A stretch of 64,000 nucleotides of DNA from Croceibacterium mercuriale (GTDB taxonomy: Bacteria; Pseudomonadota; Alphaproteobacteria; Sphingomonadales; Sphingomonadaceae): positions 2,025,746-2,089,745 of the forward strand of contig NZ_JTDN01000001.1 in NCBI RefSeq assembly GCF_000802385.1, read 5' to 3'. The position numbers and the translations under genes are program-made. Below are positions 51,804 through 60,359 of this stretch, in pieces (the stretch's first letter is position 1; every line of letters starts with the position of its first letter). The notes beneath the pieces are model-generated. The model saw nothing but the letters and a program-made list of their open reading frames with translations, had not been told where the DNA came from and ran no database searches.

Positions 51804-52465
51804 GCACTGCCATCCGGCAGCAAGTAGCCTAGGCCACGGCGGGTCTCGACCAGCTCGCTGCCGATCTTGCGCCGCAGGCGGGTCACCAGCGCCTCGATCG
51901 CGTTGGTGTCGCCACTATCGGCGGTGCCATAGATCTGTTCGGCGATGGCATGCACAGCCACCGGCCGGCCGGGCTGATGCGCCAACACCTCCAGAAATCG
52001 ATATTCCAGTGCCGACAGGCGCACGCTGCGGTCGTCGACAAAGGCGCACATTCGCGTGGTATCCAGCCGCAACCGACCGATGGTGACAGTGGCTGACAGG
52101 TGCCCGGCGACCCGGCGCATCAGCCCGCGCAGCCGCGCGATCAACTCGCCCATTGCAAACGGCTTGGCCAGGTAATCGTCAGCTCCGGCCTCGATCCCGA
52201 TGACCTTCTCCGTCCAATCGGCCCGCGCTGTCAGCACCAGCACGGGAAAACTGCGCCCGCCCTCGCGCCAGCCACGCAGCACGGAGAGCCCGTCCAGCCC
52301 TGGCAGACCGAGATCGAGCACTGCGGCGGCATAATCCTCCGTATCGCCCAGGAACGCGGCCTCTGCACCGTCGCGCACCCATTCGACCACGAAGCCCGCG
52401 TCGCCGAGCGCGGCGGCGAGATCCGCGCCTACCGCAGGTTCGTCCTCCACCAGCAACACGCGCAT
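51800..52465 (-). CDS. OmpR-family response regulator of the PepSY/PAP2 operon
   Basis: A 221-residue regulator. The receiver starts MRVLLVEDEPAVGADLAAAL, has the phospho-Asp in YAAAVLDLGLPGLDGLSVLR, and the Lys in GADDYLAKPF. The C-terminal winged helix shows LSALEYRFLEVLAHQPGRPV, and NAIEALVTRLRRKIGSELVE, then TRRGLGYLL. It pairs with the kinase with which it overlaps by four bases. A likely binding site is the 11-bp-phased CTGAC repeat at 52799-52814 upstream of the operon. Confidence 0.94.
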   Translation of the reverse strand: MRVLLVEDEPAVGADLAAALGDAGFVVEWVRDGAEAAFLGDTEDYAAAVLDLGLPGLDGLSVLRGWREGGRSFPVLVLTARADWTEKVIGIEAGADDYLAKPFAMGELIARLRGLMRRVAGHLSATVTIGRLRLDTTRMCAFVDDRSVRLSALEYRFLEVLAHQPGRPVAVHAIAEQIYGTADSGDTNAIEALVTRLRRKIGSELVETRRGLGYLLPDGSA

Positions 52466-52466
52466 G

Positions 52467-52775
52467 TCAGTCGTCCTCCACCTCCAGCACGCGGCCGGTG
52501 CGGGCGTCCAGCGTCACCTCGCGGATGCGGCCGGCGGGAGTAAGAATCTTGATCTCGTAAGCGATGCGCCCGTCCTCCTCCTCCAGTTCCACCTTCAGCA
52601 TGTCGCCCGGCACGCGCGTCCGGGCAAGCGCCAGGATGCGCGGCAGTGGCAGCACTTGCCCGCGCGCCACGGCGGCGCGGATGCGCGCGGCCTCGTCCGG
52701 ATCACCGGCATTGGCAGGCGCGGCGACGAAGGGGGTGGCAAGAAGCAGCGGAAGCAGGAAGCGGATGAGGCGCAT
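52467..52775 (-). CDS. Secreted PepSY-domain protein (operon head)
   Basis: A 102-residue exported protein: signal peptide MRLIRFLLPLLLATPFVAAP followed by a PepSY domain (LPRILALARTRVPGDMLKVE, AYEIKILTPAGRIREVTLDA, RTGRVLEVEDD). PepSY domains are small periplasmic modules often controlled by, or modulating, adjacent two-component systems. The response regulator begins one base after its stop. ATG 52775 gives the complete signal peptide; the longer frame to 52853 runs over the operator region. Confidence 0.88.
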   Translation of the reverse strand: MRLIRFLLPLLLATPFVAAPANAGDPDEAARIRAAVARGQVLPLPRILALARTRVPGDMLKVELEEEDGRIAYEIKILTPAGRIREVTLDARTGRVLEVEDD

Positions 52776-52798
52776 CCAAGCGCCATAGCGCCTCGTCG

Positions 52799-52814
52799 CT
52801 GACACTACCCTGAC
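52799..52814. promoter_or_regulatory. Phased CTGAC repeats, likely regulator site
   Basis: CTGAC occurs at 52799-52803 and 52810-52814, an 11-bp period typical of OmpR-family sites. A related CTGTCA follows at 52831. They lie in the 107-bp divergent gap between two PepSY genes, so the adjacent response regulator could control both directions. Confidence 0.4.
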
Positions 52815-52882
52815 GCCGGGCACATGAAGCCTGTCAGCAAGGGGCTGGCACAAGGGGCATCACAGCAAAGGAGACACATGCC

Positions 52883-53179
52883 ATGAAGACCGCACGTTCC
52901 AACGCCCTGCCCGCTGCCCTTGCCCTGATCGGCGCCGCAGCCCTGGTAAGCGGGGGGCTCGCCACCACCATGCCGGCCCGCGCCGACACGCCGGGGCGCA
53001 ACTGGATGCAGGTGGAGCAAGTCACCCGCGCCATTGCCGCGCAAGGATACCGTGTGATCGAGATCGAGGCCGATGACGGCCACTGGGAAGGCGAAATGGT
53101 GAAGGACGCCGTACGCTATGACTTCCATGCCGATCCGCGCACCGGCCGCCTGACCAAGATCGAACGCGACCAGGACTGA
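52883..53179 (+). CDS. Secreted PepSY-domain protein (divergent)
   Basis: A 98-residue exported PepSY protein. The signal region is MKTARSNALPAALALIGAAA, LVSGGLATTMPARA; the domain reads VEQVTRAIAAQGYRVIEIEA, DDGHWEGEMVKDAVRYDFHA and DPRTGRLTKIERD. GGAGA is 10 bases upstream of the ATG. It is divergent from a second PepSY gene that heads the regulator/kinase/PAP2 operon. The pairing of two PepSY proteins around one intergenic control region suggests shared regulation. Confidence 0.88.
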   Translation: MKTARSNALPAALALIGAAALVSGGLATTMPARADTPGRNWMQVEQVTRAIAAQGYRVIEIEADDGHWEGEMVKDAVRYDFHADPRTGRLTKIERDQD

Positions 53180-53326
53180 GCGGCAGCAGCAGCGATGGGC
53201 CGTGCGCCCATTCGCTGCCAGCAGCCGGGCGGTTGCCAGTTCTGCCGTGATCTGCTGTTGAACCGTTCCCAGGCCAATGACGACCGTGCTTCAACTCCTT
53301 CTGATGCCGGAGTTTACATCGCTGCA

Positions 53327-53690
53327 ATGATGCAGTCAGCCGCGATTCCATACAGGCTCAATCACGGCGGAGAGCTGAAGGTGTTGCTCGTCACCTCCCG
53401 CAAGCGCAGGCGCCGGGTGCTGCCGAAGGGGAATGTGCCGATCGGCATGGCGCCGCACCGCTCCGCCACGTGCGAGGCGCTGGAAGAAGCGGGTCTCTTC
53501 GGCACGATCAAACGGACCGCTTCGGCTCCTATGAGGAGAGCAAGGCAACATGAGACGGACAGCGGCGCAAGATCGTCGTCCGAGCCTTCCCGTTGCACGT
53601 GGCCAGCGGGTTGCAGGGCTGGGCCGAGGCACACCAGCGCCATCGCCAGCGGCTGCCGGCTGGGCAAGCGGCTCAAGCGGTGAAGTATCG
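53327..53690 (+). pseudogene. Nudix hydrolase remnant
   Basis: The start reads MQSAAIPYRLNHGGELKVLL, VTSRKRRRRVLPKGNVPIGM, and APHRSATCEALEEAGLFG, which is the N-terminus and a damaged Nudix box (GxP..A..EALEEAG; the usual RE is changed). After GTIKR, sequence homology moves to another frame (DRFGSYEESK), then a third (KIVVRAFPLHV, LQGWAEAHQR). At least two frameshifts have broken a diphosphoinositol-polyphosphate-phosphatase-like Nudix gene. Upstream DNA 53180-53326 shows nothing recognisable. Confidence 0.65.
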
Positions 53691-54037
53691 CCCGTCGCAT
53701 AGCTTGTTCAAACGCTTCGCACGAGACGGCGCCAAGGGGAGAGATGGCGATAGCTGCGAATGCCACGCCAAGTAGAAGACCCCAAAGTGGTCGTTGAGCC
53801 CCGCTGCAAGGTCTCTCAGATTCGGACATTGATTCGGGTCGAGACCGTTGGCGCTGGCTGTCGCGAGACCATCGGGCGCTTGAAGGCCTGTTTGCGGATT
53901 TCACCGCCCAATCAGCTAGGCCACGTTCCGAAAACTGTAAGTGATCGTGAAATCGATGTCATGATCGCCCCATGCTGACGACAGGAACGGGGCGTAGGGA
54001 GAGTTCAGCAAAAAATTACCGAGGCTCCAGCTTACCG
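53691..54037. other. Intergenic upstream of the DegP gene
   Basis: A 347-bp stretch without a plausible gene. It presumably carries the DegP promoter; AACTGTAAGTGATCGTGAAA at about 53933 is AT-richer than its surroundings, but I cannot identify a confident promoter or operator. Confidence 0.35.
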
Positions 54038-55210
54038 ATGAACTCCTTCAACAAAATTTCCTTCCGTCCCGCCGTTGCCGCGCTCCTGCTCTGCGGTACC
54101 GCAGCAGCAGCAGCCACGGGCGGCATGGCCCTCACAGCCAGTGACCCGGCGCCCGTCGGGCGACTGGCCGAACCGCAAGCCGCCTCTGTGGCACGTGCCG
54201 GCGTCCACGCGTCTCTTGCCGACATGGTCGCAGCGGTCGGAACAAGCGTGGTGCAGATCCAGGTCAAGCCCGAGAACCAGGCGATGCGTCTGAGCGGTCC
54301 GTCCGACCCGCGCAGTCAGCAGGAAGAGATGCTGCGACGCTTCTTCGGCAATCCCGAGCCCCGGCAGGAGGCACCCCGCGGTGCGCTCGGCTCCGGCTTC
54401 ATCATTGATGCGTCTGGTATAGTGGTGACGAACGCGCATGTGGTCCAAGGTGCGGACACCGTGACTGTGCAGTTGAGCGACGGCCGCGAACTTCCGGGCC
54501 AGGTGCTGGGCCGTGACGAGAAGACCGACCTTGCGGTCATCCGCATCGAAGGCACAGGTGGCTTCCAGGCGGTGCCGTGGGGCGACAGCGACGCCACCCG
54601 CGTCGGCGACAGCGTGTTCGCCGTCGGCAGTCCATTCGGCCTTGGCAACACGGTGACCGCCGGAATTGTCTCGGCCCGCAGCCGGGAGATCGGGGCTGGT
54701 CCCTACGACGACTTCCTGCAGGTCGATGCAGCGATCAATTCGGGCAATTCGGGCGGCCCGTTGTTCGATGCGAACGGACGGGTGGTCGGCGTCAACACCG
54801 CGATCTTCTCGCCATCCGGCGGCAATGTCGGCATTGGCTTTGCCATCCCGGCGCAGCTTGCCCGTACAGTGGCAACCCAGATCGTCGAACATGGCAGCAT
54901 CGAACGCGGACGGATCGGCGTAGCCTTGCAGGACTTCACCAGCGAACTGGCCGAGGAACAGGGCGTCGAGCAGGGCGGCGGTGCGCTGATCGCCCAGGTC
55001 GAGCAGGGGGGGCCCGCGGCGCTGTCCGGCATCCAGCCGGGCGACGTGGTCCAGCGGTTTGCTGGCAAGACCATCAAGGATGGCGGCGACCTTGCCCGCG
55101 CGGTAGCAGACGCGTCGTCGGGAAGCCGCGTGCCGGTCCAGGTGCTGCGGGATCGGCGCCATTATGCACTCAACCTCAGGATCGGCAGCGACGCCGCCGC
55201 CCGATCCTGA
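54038..55210 (+). CDS. Do-like periplasmic serine protease
   Basis: A 390-residue HtrA/DegP-family protease. A signal peptide (MNSFNKISFRPAVAALLLCG, TAAAAATGG) precedes the trypsin-like domain. The catalytic triad is His in VVTNAHVVQGAD, Asp in DEKTDLAVIRI, and Ser in AAINSGNSGGPLFD. Only one PDZ domain follows (ALIAQVEQGGPAALSGIQPG, DVVQRFAGKTIKDGGDL), so it resembles single-PDZ DegS/HhoB-like members in layout. ATG 54038 is chosen over a longer frame from 53972. A two-component system begins 67 bp downstream in the same direction, suggesting envelope-stress control. Confidence 0.93.
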   Translation: MNSFNKISFRPAVAALLLCGTAAAAATGGMALTASDPAPVGRLAEPQAASVARAGVHASLADMVAAVGTSVVQIQVKPENQAMRLSGPSDPRSQQEEMLRRFFGNPEPRQEAPRGALGSGFIIDASGIVVTNAHVVQGADTVTVQLSDGRELPGQVLGRDEKTDLAVIRIEGTGGFQAVPWGDSDATRVGDSVFAVGSPFGLGNTVTAGIVSARSREIGAGPYDDFLQVDAAINSGNSGGPLFDANGRVVGVNTAIFSPSGGNVGIGFAIPAQLARTVATQIVEHGSIERGRIGVALQDFTSELAEEQGVEQGGGALIAQVEQGGPAALSGIQPGDVVQRFAGKTIKDGGDLARAVADASSGSRVPVQVLRDRRHYALNLRIGSDAAARS

Positions 55211-55277
55211 GGCGGGGAAATCCACTGTGGCATAAGACGTCAGCATTGCTACGCATGGTGTCCGGAGCTGCCGATTG

Positions 55278-55955
55278 ATGAAACTGCTACTGATCGAGGA
55301 TGACCGGCAGACCGCCGAACATCTCACGCGCGGACTGAAGGAGCTTGGCCATTCCTGCGACCATCTGGACAACGGCGTGGATGGGCTTGCCGGCGCCCTG
55401 GCGGGCCAGCACGATGCCATCATCCTCGATCGCAACCTGCCGGGACTGGACGGACTAGCGGTACTCACGGCCTTGCGAGCCCAAGGCAGCCGCACGCCGG
55501 TCCTGCTGCTCTCCGCGCTGAGCCAAGTCGATGACAAGGTCGCCGGATTGCGGGCCGGCGGCGACGATTACCTGGCCAAGCCCTTCTCCTTCCAGGAACT
55601 GATCGCGCGGCTGGAGGCGATCGTGCGCCGACGCGGGAGCGAGAATGCCGCGCAGACCACCTTGCAGGTTGGTTCGCTTACGCTGGATATGCTTGCACGC
55701 ATCGCTCGCCGCGACGGGCGCCGGATCGAGCTGCTGAACAAGGAATTCCAGCTGCTGGAATATCTCATGCGCCATGCGGGGCAGGTGGTAACGCGCACCA
55801 TGCTGACTGACGCAATCTGGGACTACAGCTTCAATCCTGGCACCAATGTCATCGACGTGCATGTCAGTCGGCTGCGCGGCAAGATCGATGCTCCGGGGGA
55901 GCCGGGCATGATCAGCACCATCCGTGGTGCGGGCTACCGGCTCGATGCCGTCTGA
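55278..55955 (+). CDS. OmpR-family response regulator next to DegP
   Basis: A 225-residue regulator: receiver MKLLLIEDDRQTAEHLTRGL, with phospho-Asp in AIILDRNLPGLDGLAVLTAL and GGDDYLAKPFSFQELIARLE. The DNA-binding domain is LLNKEFQLLEYLMRHAGQVV, TNVIDVHVSRLRGKID and RGAGYRLDAV. ATG 55278 is used (a TTG precedes it directly). The kinase gene overlaps its 3' end by 11 bp. Location behind a periplasmic protease suggests a Cpx/Mpr-like envelope stress function (inference). Confidence 0.93.
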   Translation: MKLLLIEDDRQTAEHLTRGLKELGHSCDHLDNGVDGLAGALAGQHDAIILDRNLPGLDGLAVLTALRAQGSRTPVLLLSALSQVDDKVAGLRAGGDDYLAKPFSFQELIARLEAIVRRRGSENAAQTTLQVGSLTLDMLARIARRDGRRIELLNKEFQLLEYLMRHAGQVVTRTMLTDAIWDYSFNPGTNVIDVHVSRLRGKIDAPGEPGMISTIRGAGYRLDAV

Positions 55956-57318
55956 CCGAAGGCATCTGCTGCATAGTGCGGCCCTGCGCGGCGCATTGTG
56001 GATCACCCTGATCGCGCTCCTTGCGACCGGGGTGGCGCTGACGGTGCAGTACATGCAGACAACGCGGCTGTTGGAAGCGCGAACGCACGCGCTGGTCGAC
56101 GACGAGGCGGCGAGCCTCCTCGCGCGTTACCGCGCCGACGGGGTCAGAGGCATCGCGATGGCGATCCGCCGGCAGCAGGACGTGCCACGCGTCAACGAGT
56201 TCTTCTACCTGCTGGCCACCTCCAATGGAGAGCCGCTGGTCGGCAATCTGCTGGAATGGCCAGTAGATGTCGAACAGCCGGGTTATCACAGCTTTACAAC
56301 GAAGGTGGCGAGTACCGGTGAGGGTTGGCGCGAACGCCGGGTCGAGGCACGGGCAATCGTGCTGCCCGAGGGCTTTCGACTGCTGGTCGGCAATCTTTCG
56401 GACGAGCGCCAGGCACTGCGCGACCAGTATCTCTCGTCCCTCGTCTGGTCGCTGCTGGCAACGGGTGCGCTGGGGCTGGCGCTCGGCTTCTGGTACAGCC
56501 GCCGCGGGCTGGCCTTCGTCGATGCCGCGTCGGCCACGGGCGAGAGCTTCCTGCAGGGGCGGCTAGAGGAACGGCTGCCGGTGTCGGAACGAGGGGACGA
56601 GTACGACCGGCTAGCCCTGACCATGAACCGCGCCTTCGAGGAGGTCGAGCGACTGGTCGGCTCGCTCCGAGCAGCGACCGAGGGGCTGGCCCATGATCTC
56701 AAGACGCCGCTGACCCGAGTGCGCGCGCGCCTGGAAGTGGCGGACCTTGAACAAGCCGACGCAGGGCGCATGCACGACGTTATGGCGGATAGCCGCCAGG
56801 ATCTCGAGACAATCCTGCAACTGATCGAAGATGTGCTCGGCCTGGCGCGGGTCGAGGCGACCGCCGTGGCCCATCTCGCTCCGGTCCGGCTCGACGTGAT
56901 CGTTGCCGAAGCACTGGAACTGTACGACCCTGTCGCGGCCGAGCGGGACATGGAACTGGTTTCGCGGATCGAACCGGCCCAGTTGCCGGGCTCCCGCTCG
57001 CTTCTGGCGCAGATGGTCACCAACCTCATCGACAATGCGATCAAGTACACGCCGGCAGGTGGAGGCGTGACGGTTGCGTTGGAGAGCATTGAAGGTGCCA
57101 TTCGGCTGGTGATTGCCGACAATGGCCCGGGCATTCCCGAAGCCCAGCGCGCGCAGGCCCTGCAACGCTTCACAAGGCTTGACCCCAGCCGTTCGCAGCC
57201 CGGCAGCGGCCTGGGATTGAGCATCGTCGCGGCCGCGGCGCGGGTGCACCGCGCCTCGCTGAAGCTGGATGACAATGCGCCGGGTTTGCGCGTCGAGATC
57301 CTTTTCTCGCGTCTTTAA
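55945..57318 (+). CDS. Sensor histidine kinase next to DegP
   Basis: A 457-residue membrane kinase: helix 1 GALWITLIALLATGVALTV, a periplasmic domain of about 120 residues, helix 2 SSLVWSLLATGALGLALGFW, a HAMP-like segment, the HisKA block ATEGLAHDLKTPLTRVRARL with phospho-acceptor His, and the ATPase motifs LLAQMVTNLIDNAIKYTPAG, ADNGPGIPE and GSGLGLSIVAAAARVHRA. The ATG at 55945 lies inside the response regulator's last codons, so the pair is translationally coupled. Confidence 0.93.
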   Translation: MPSDRRHLLHSAALRGALWITLIALLATGVALTVQYMQTTRLLEARTHALVDDEAASLLARYRADGVRGIAMAIRRQQDVPRVNEFFYLLATSNGEPLVGNLLEWPVDVEQPGYHSFTTKVASTGEGWRERRVEARAIVLPEGFRLLVGNLSDERQALRDQYLSSLVWSLLATGALGLALGFWYSRRGLAFVDAASATGESFLQGRLEERLPVSERGDEYDRLALTMNRAFEEVERLVGSLRAATEGLAHDLKTPLTRVRARLEVADLEQADAGRMHDVMADSRQDLETILQLIEDVLGLARVEATAVAHLAPVRLDVIVAEALELYDPVAAERDMELVSRIEPAQLPGSRSLLAQMVTNLIDNAIKYTPAGGGVTVALESIEGAIRLVIADNGPGIPEAQRAQALQRFTRLDPSRSQPGSGLGLSIVAAAARVHRASLKLDDNAPGLRVEILFSRL

Positions 57319-57417
57319 ACAGGATAGCCGCGAATTTACGACCACCAGAAGTTGTGACCGATCGTGACTCCAGGCGAGCCACTGGAACAAGCCCTGGATC
57401 CTGCCCGTTCGTGACAG

Positions 57418-58389
57418 ATGCAATCCGTCACGCCGCCGCCGGTAAAAGACCCGCTCGACCTCATCGTGGCAAAGTTACATGTCGTATCAAACGACTTCTT
57501 CCTCCAGCTGCCAAATATCCTGGGAGGAATCGTCTTTGTCGCCGTTGCATGGTTCCTCGCCAAGATCGTTGCAAATGGCGTGCGCAAGGCATTGCACCGA
57601 AAGGGTCTGGTTGATCTGGGAGGGGTGCTCGCCTTGTTGGTTTTCGGCCTGATCGTAGCGGCATCGCTGCTTATCGCATCGGTCATTGTCTTCCCCAGCG
57701 TCAAACCGGCGACTATCATCTCGAGCCTGGGCATCGGTTCGGTCGCGATCGGGTTCGCTTTCAAGGACATCCTGCAAAACCTGCTTGCCGGCATCCTGTT
57801 GCTGATCAACCGTCCCTATCGCAGGGGCGACCAGATCGTTGTCAAGGAATTCGAAGGAACTGTCGAGCATATCCAGAGCCGGGCTACGCTCATCAAGACC
57901 TATGACGGCCGGCGCGTGATCATTCCCAACTCCGATGTCTATACATCGCCGGTAATCGTCAATACCGCTTTCGAAACCCGGCGGGATCAGTTCGACATAG
58001 GCATCGGATATGGCGACAAGCCCGATCGCGCCATCCGCATCTTTGAAGAGGCTATCGCCGGGATTGACGGAGTTGGGGCGGAGCCTGGTCCTGAAGTACT
58101 GCCGTGGGGTCTGGATGCGAGCTCGGTCACTTTGCGGGCGCGTTGGTGGAGCGATTCCAAGCGGACGAACATCGTCCACCTGCGCGCTCGAGTGATCCTC
58201 GCGATCTGGCAAGCGGCTGCCGAAAACGGCATCGACCTCCCCTTCCCGACACAACAGATCCTCTTCCATGATCAAACCGAGGAGGTTGATGGCGACCGTC
58301 GGCGGCAAAGGGAGGGTTGGCCAGCCGGAGACCAGCCGCCGCGTGCACGACGCGGTCCGCTGGAAGGGCGCGATATTGGGTCGAACTAG
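57418..58389 (+). CDS. mscS: Small-conductance mechanosensitive channel (MscS)
   Basis: A 323-residue channel. Three hydrophobic segments include ILGGIVFVAVAWFLAKIVAN and the pore helix region SSLGIGSVAIGFAFKDILQN, LLAGILLLINRPYRRGDQIV, which is the MscS signature. The beta domain (FEGTVEHIQSRATLIKTYDG, RRVIIPNSDVYTSPVIVNT) and the cytosolic vestibule follow. It relieves turgor on hypo-osmotic shock. The Arg-rich tail after FHDQTEEVDG is not family-like. No clear ribosome-binding site precedes ATG 57418. Its end overlaps the decayed DUF2254 gene on the other strand. Confidence 0.92.
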   Translation: MQSVTPPPVKDPLDLIVAKLHVVSNDFFLQLPNILGGIVFVAVAWFLAKIVANGVRKALHRKGLVDLGGVLALLVFGLIVAASLLIASVIVFPSVKPATIISSLGIGSVAIGFAFKDILQNLLAGILLLINRPYRRGDQIVVKEFEGTVEHIQSRATLIKTYDGRRVIIPNSDVYTSPVIVNTAFETRRDQFDIGIGYGDKPDRAIRIFEEAIAGIDGVGAEPGPEVLPWGLDASSVTLRARWWSDSKRTNIVHLRARVILAIWQAAAENGIDLPFPTQQILFHDQTEEVDGDRRRQREGWPAGDQPPRARRGPLEGRDIGSN

Positions 58390-58955
58390 AGGCGGCTGGT
58401 CGAGGAGAAGCCGTTTCTTTCCAAAGTGATAGACACTAACAGCAGCCGTGTAACACCTTGCACACGGGTCACGGTACCAGTGTCAGACCTTGGTGCCTTC
58501 AGGTCAACAAGCCCCTGCCGTCCCGTTATCAAGGAAGTCGACTGATCGGCACGCGCGCCTTGCCCAAAGATGATCACGACGATCACGACGATCACGATGA
58601 TACGAAGAAGAGAACAACCCGTCCTTCGGCGCCGTAAAGACCCGTCGTCAATGCGATGATCCCCCACGATGCTGAAAAGAAAGGTGCCGAAGAAGGTGGA
58701 CAGGGCATGTTGCGTGAACGCATCTTCTACCAGCAACTGCGTCGCACGGGGCATTACCATGCTGGTTGCCGAGCTGTAGGCCATAACCGAGGCGGACAGC
58801 GCAAAGGTGGTCACCGCCAGCATGCTTGATGCAAGAATGGTCAGGATGTTGTCGACGGCCTTGCCGCCTATGGTCAGGCTCAGTTCGTACGGTATGAGGG
58901 GCGCCACTCCGGCAGCGACTAGCGCCGTCAGGACTCCAAAGCAGTGCAAGAGCAC
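58386..58955 (-). pseudogene. DUF2254 membrane protein remnant
   Basis: The minus strand shows GVAPLIPYELSLTIGGKAVD, NILTILASSMLAVTTFALSA, SVMAYSSATSMVMPRATQLL and HALSTFFGTFLFSIVG, all characteristic of the N-terminal membrane part of DUF2254 proteins. After that the matching residues (IALTTGLYGAEGRVVLFFV) appear in another frame and soon hit a stop, and the large C-terminal domain is missing. The region includes a three-fold 9-bp repeat of GATCACGAC (58572-58598) that would encode Ile/Val. Confidence 0.65.
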
Positions 58956-59147
58956 GGCTTACCGAAAGGCGGGTCGGCAACGGTGCGCGCCGCTTGCACA
59001 AGACGGCGACCTTGCTCTTGGGTTGCTCGGCCAGGATCGAGATGCCATAGCCGTCCTTGGGTGTCTGCTGCCGATCTTGTCGCAGCAGACAGGTTCTTGC
59101 GCTGGTCGGGCCGCCAGCGACGATCTCCTCTGACCGGTCACCTGCCA

Positions 59148-60350
59148 ATGAACCACAACGCCCATGCGCGCCCGAGCGCTATTCGCCGCTTTCTCGAAGC
59201 GCAGTCTTCCTCCGGGATCGTGCTGATGGCTTCGGCCATGGCCGCCTTGCTCATCGCCAACTCGCCGCTTGGACCAAGCTATGAGACGGCGCTTCATGCC
59301 TATGTCGGGCCGTTGTCGCTCGGGCACTGGATCAATGATGGCTTGATGGCCGTATTCTTCCTTCTCGTGGGCCTGGAGATTAAACGCGAGGTGCTGGATG
59401 GCCAGTTGTCAACTTGGCCGCGCCGCACCCTGCCCGGCATTGCTGCCTTGGGCGGGATGATCACGCCAGCGCTTGTGTACCTAGCCTTCAATCGAGGTCC
59501 TACTGCAGGCGGTTGGGCAATCCCGGCGGCGACCGATATTGCCTTCGCGCTTGGGGTGATAGCGCTGCTCGGCAATCGAGTGCCCGCATCACTGCGCATC
59601 TTCCTGGCTGCGCTGGCCATTATCGATGATTTGGGCGCAGTGGTCATCATCGCGCTGTTCTACACAGCCGAGCTCTCGCTGCCTGACCTCGCCGGCGCAA
59701 GCTTTGCCGTCGCGGTGCTGGTTGCCTTCAATTGGCTCGGTGTTCGGCGACTGACGCCATACCTTCTGGTCGGGCTGGTGCTCTGGCTCCTGGTGCTACG
59801 ATCAGGCATCCATGCGACCCTTGCCGGGGTCATCCTCGCCTTCACCATTCCGATCACGCTCACCCCGAGCCGATCGGACGGGGACATGGATGCCATCAGT
59901 CCGCTTCACCGCCTGGAACATGCGCTGCATCTTCCCGTCGGGTTCCTGATCGTGCCCATCTTCGGCCTGGCAAATGCCGGAGTGCCGATACTGGGCTTGC
60001 CGGCAGGTGCATTTGCCGCACCAGTCACACTCGGCGTTGCAGCGGGTCTGCTGGTCGGCAAGGTCGCCGGTGTCTACGGCTTCTCCACGCTGGCGATCCG
60101 GTTGGGGTTCGCTGACGCTCCGGCACATGCTGGCCGGCTGCAGATGCTTGGCGTGGCGCTGCTCTGTGGCATCGGTTTCACGATGAGCATCTTCATTACG
60201 CTCCTCGCTTTCCCGGATGATCCGCTTCTCCAAGCCGAGGCGAAGATCGGAGTACTGGCCGGCTCGCTCGTATCTGGCGGGCTCGGGTACACCCTCCTGC
60301 GTTTTGCACGGCGGGATGCGCAACCTGATCGGTCGCCGATCGAGCCTTGA
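59148..60350 (+). CDS. nhaA: Na+/H+ antiporter NhaA
   Basis: A 400-residue inner-membrane antiporter exchanging two protons for one sodium. It has about twelve hydrophobic segments; [60 protein letters not shown] and [20 protein letters not shown] are NhaA hallmarks, the last carrying the paired aspartates (IIDDLGA) equivalent to Asp163/Asp164 of E. coli NhaA, and the other the Asp133-equivalent (ATDIAF). The frame extends upstream to 58944, but ATG 59148 gives the normal N-terminus ([20 protein letters not shown]). The 3' end lies against a decayed GH3 gene on the other strand. Confidence 0.96.
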   Translation: MNHNAHARPSAIRRFLEAQSSSGIVLMASAMAALLIANSPLGPSYETALHAYVGPLSLGHWINDGLMAVFFLLVGLEIKREVLDGQLSTWPRRTLPGIAALGGMITPALVYLAFNRGPTAGGWAIPAATDIAFALGVIALLGNRVPASLRIFLAALAIIDDLGAVVIIALFYTAELSLPDLAGASFAVAVLVAFNWLGVRRLTPYLLVGLVLWLLVLRSGIHATLAGVILAFTIPITLTPSRSDGDMDAISPLHRLEHALHLPVGFLIVPIFGLANAGVPILGLPAGAFAAPVTLGVAAGLLVGKVAGVYGFSTLAIRLGFADAPAHAGRLQMLGVALLCGIGFTMSIFITLLAFPDDPLLQAEAKIGVLAGSLVSGGLGYTLLRFARRDAQPDRSPIEP

Positions 60351-60359
60351 GTTTTCGCT

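Noticed and set aside
53684..53970. Possible continuation of the Nudix gene or a separate small gene
   Set aside because: Frames after about 53690 give no family-like residues and no ribosome-binding site.
58572..58598. Three-fold GATCACGAC repeat as a phase-variation switch
   Set aside because: The unit is 9 bp, so copy changes would not alter the frame, and the surrounding DUF2254 gene is already broken.
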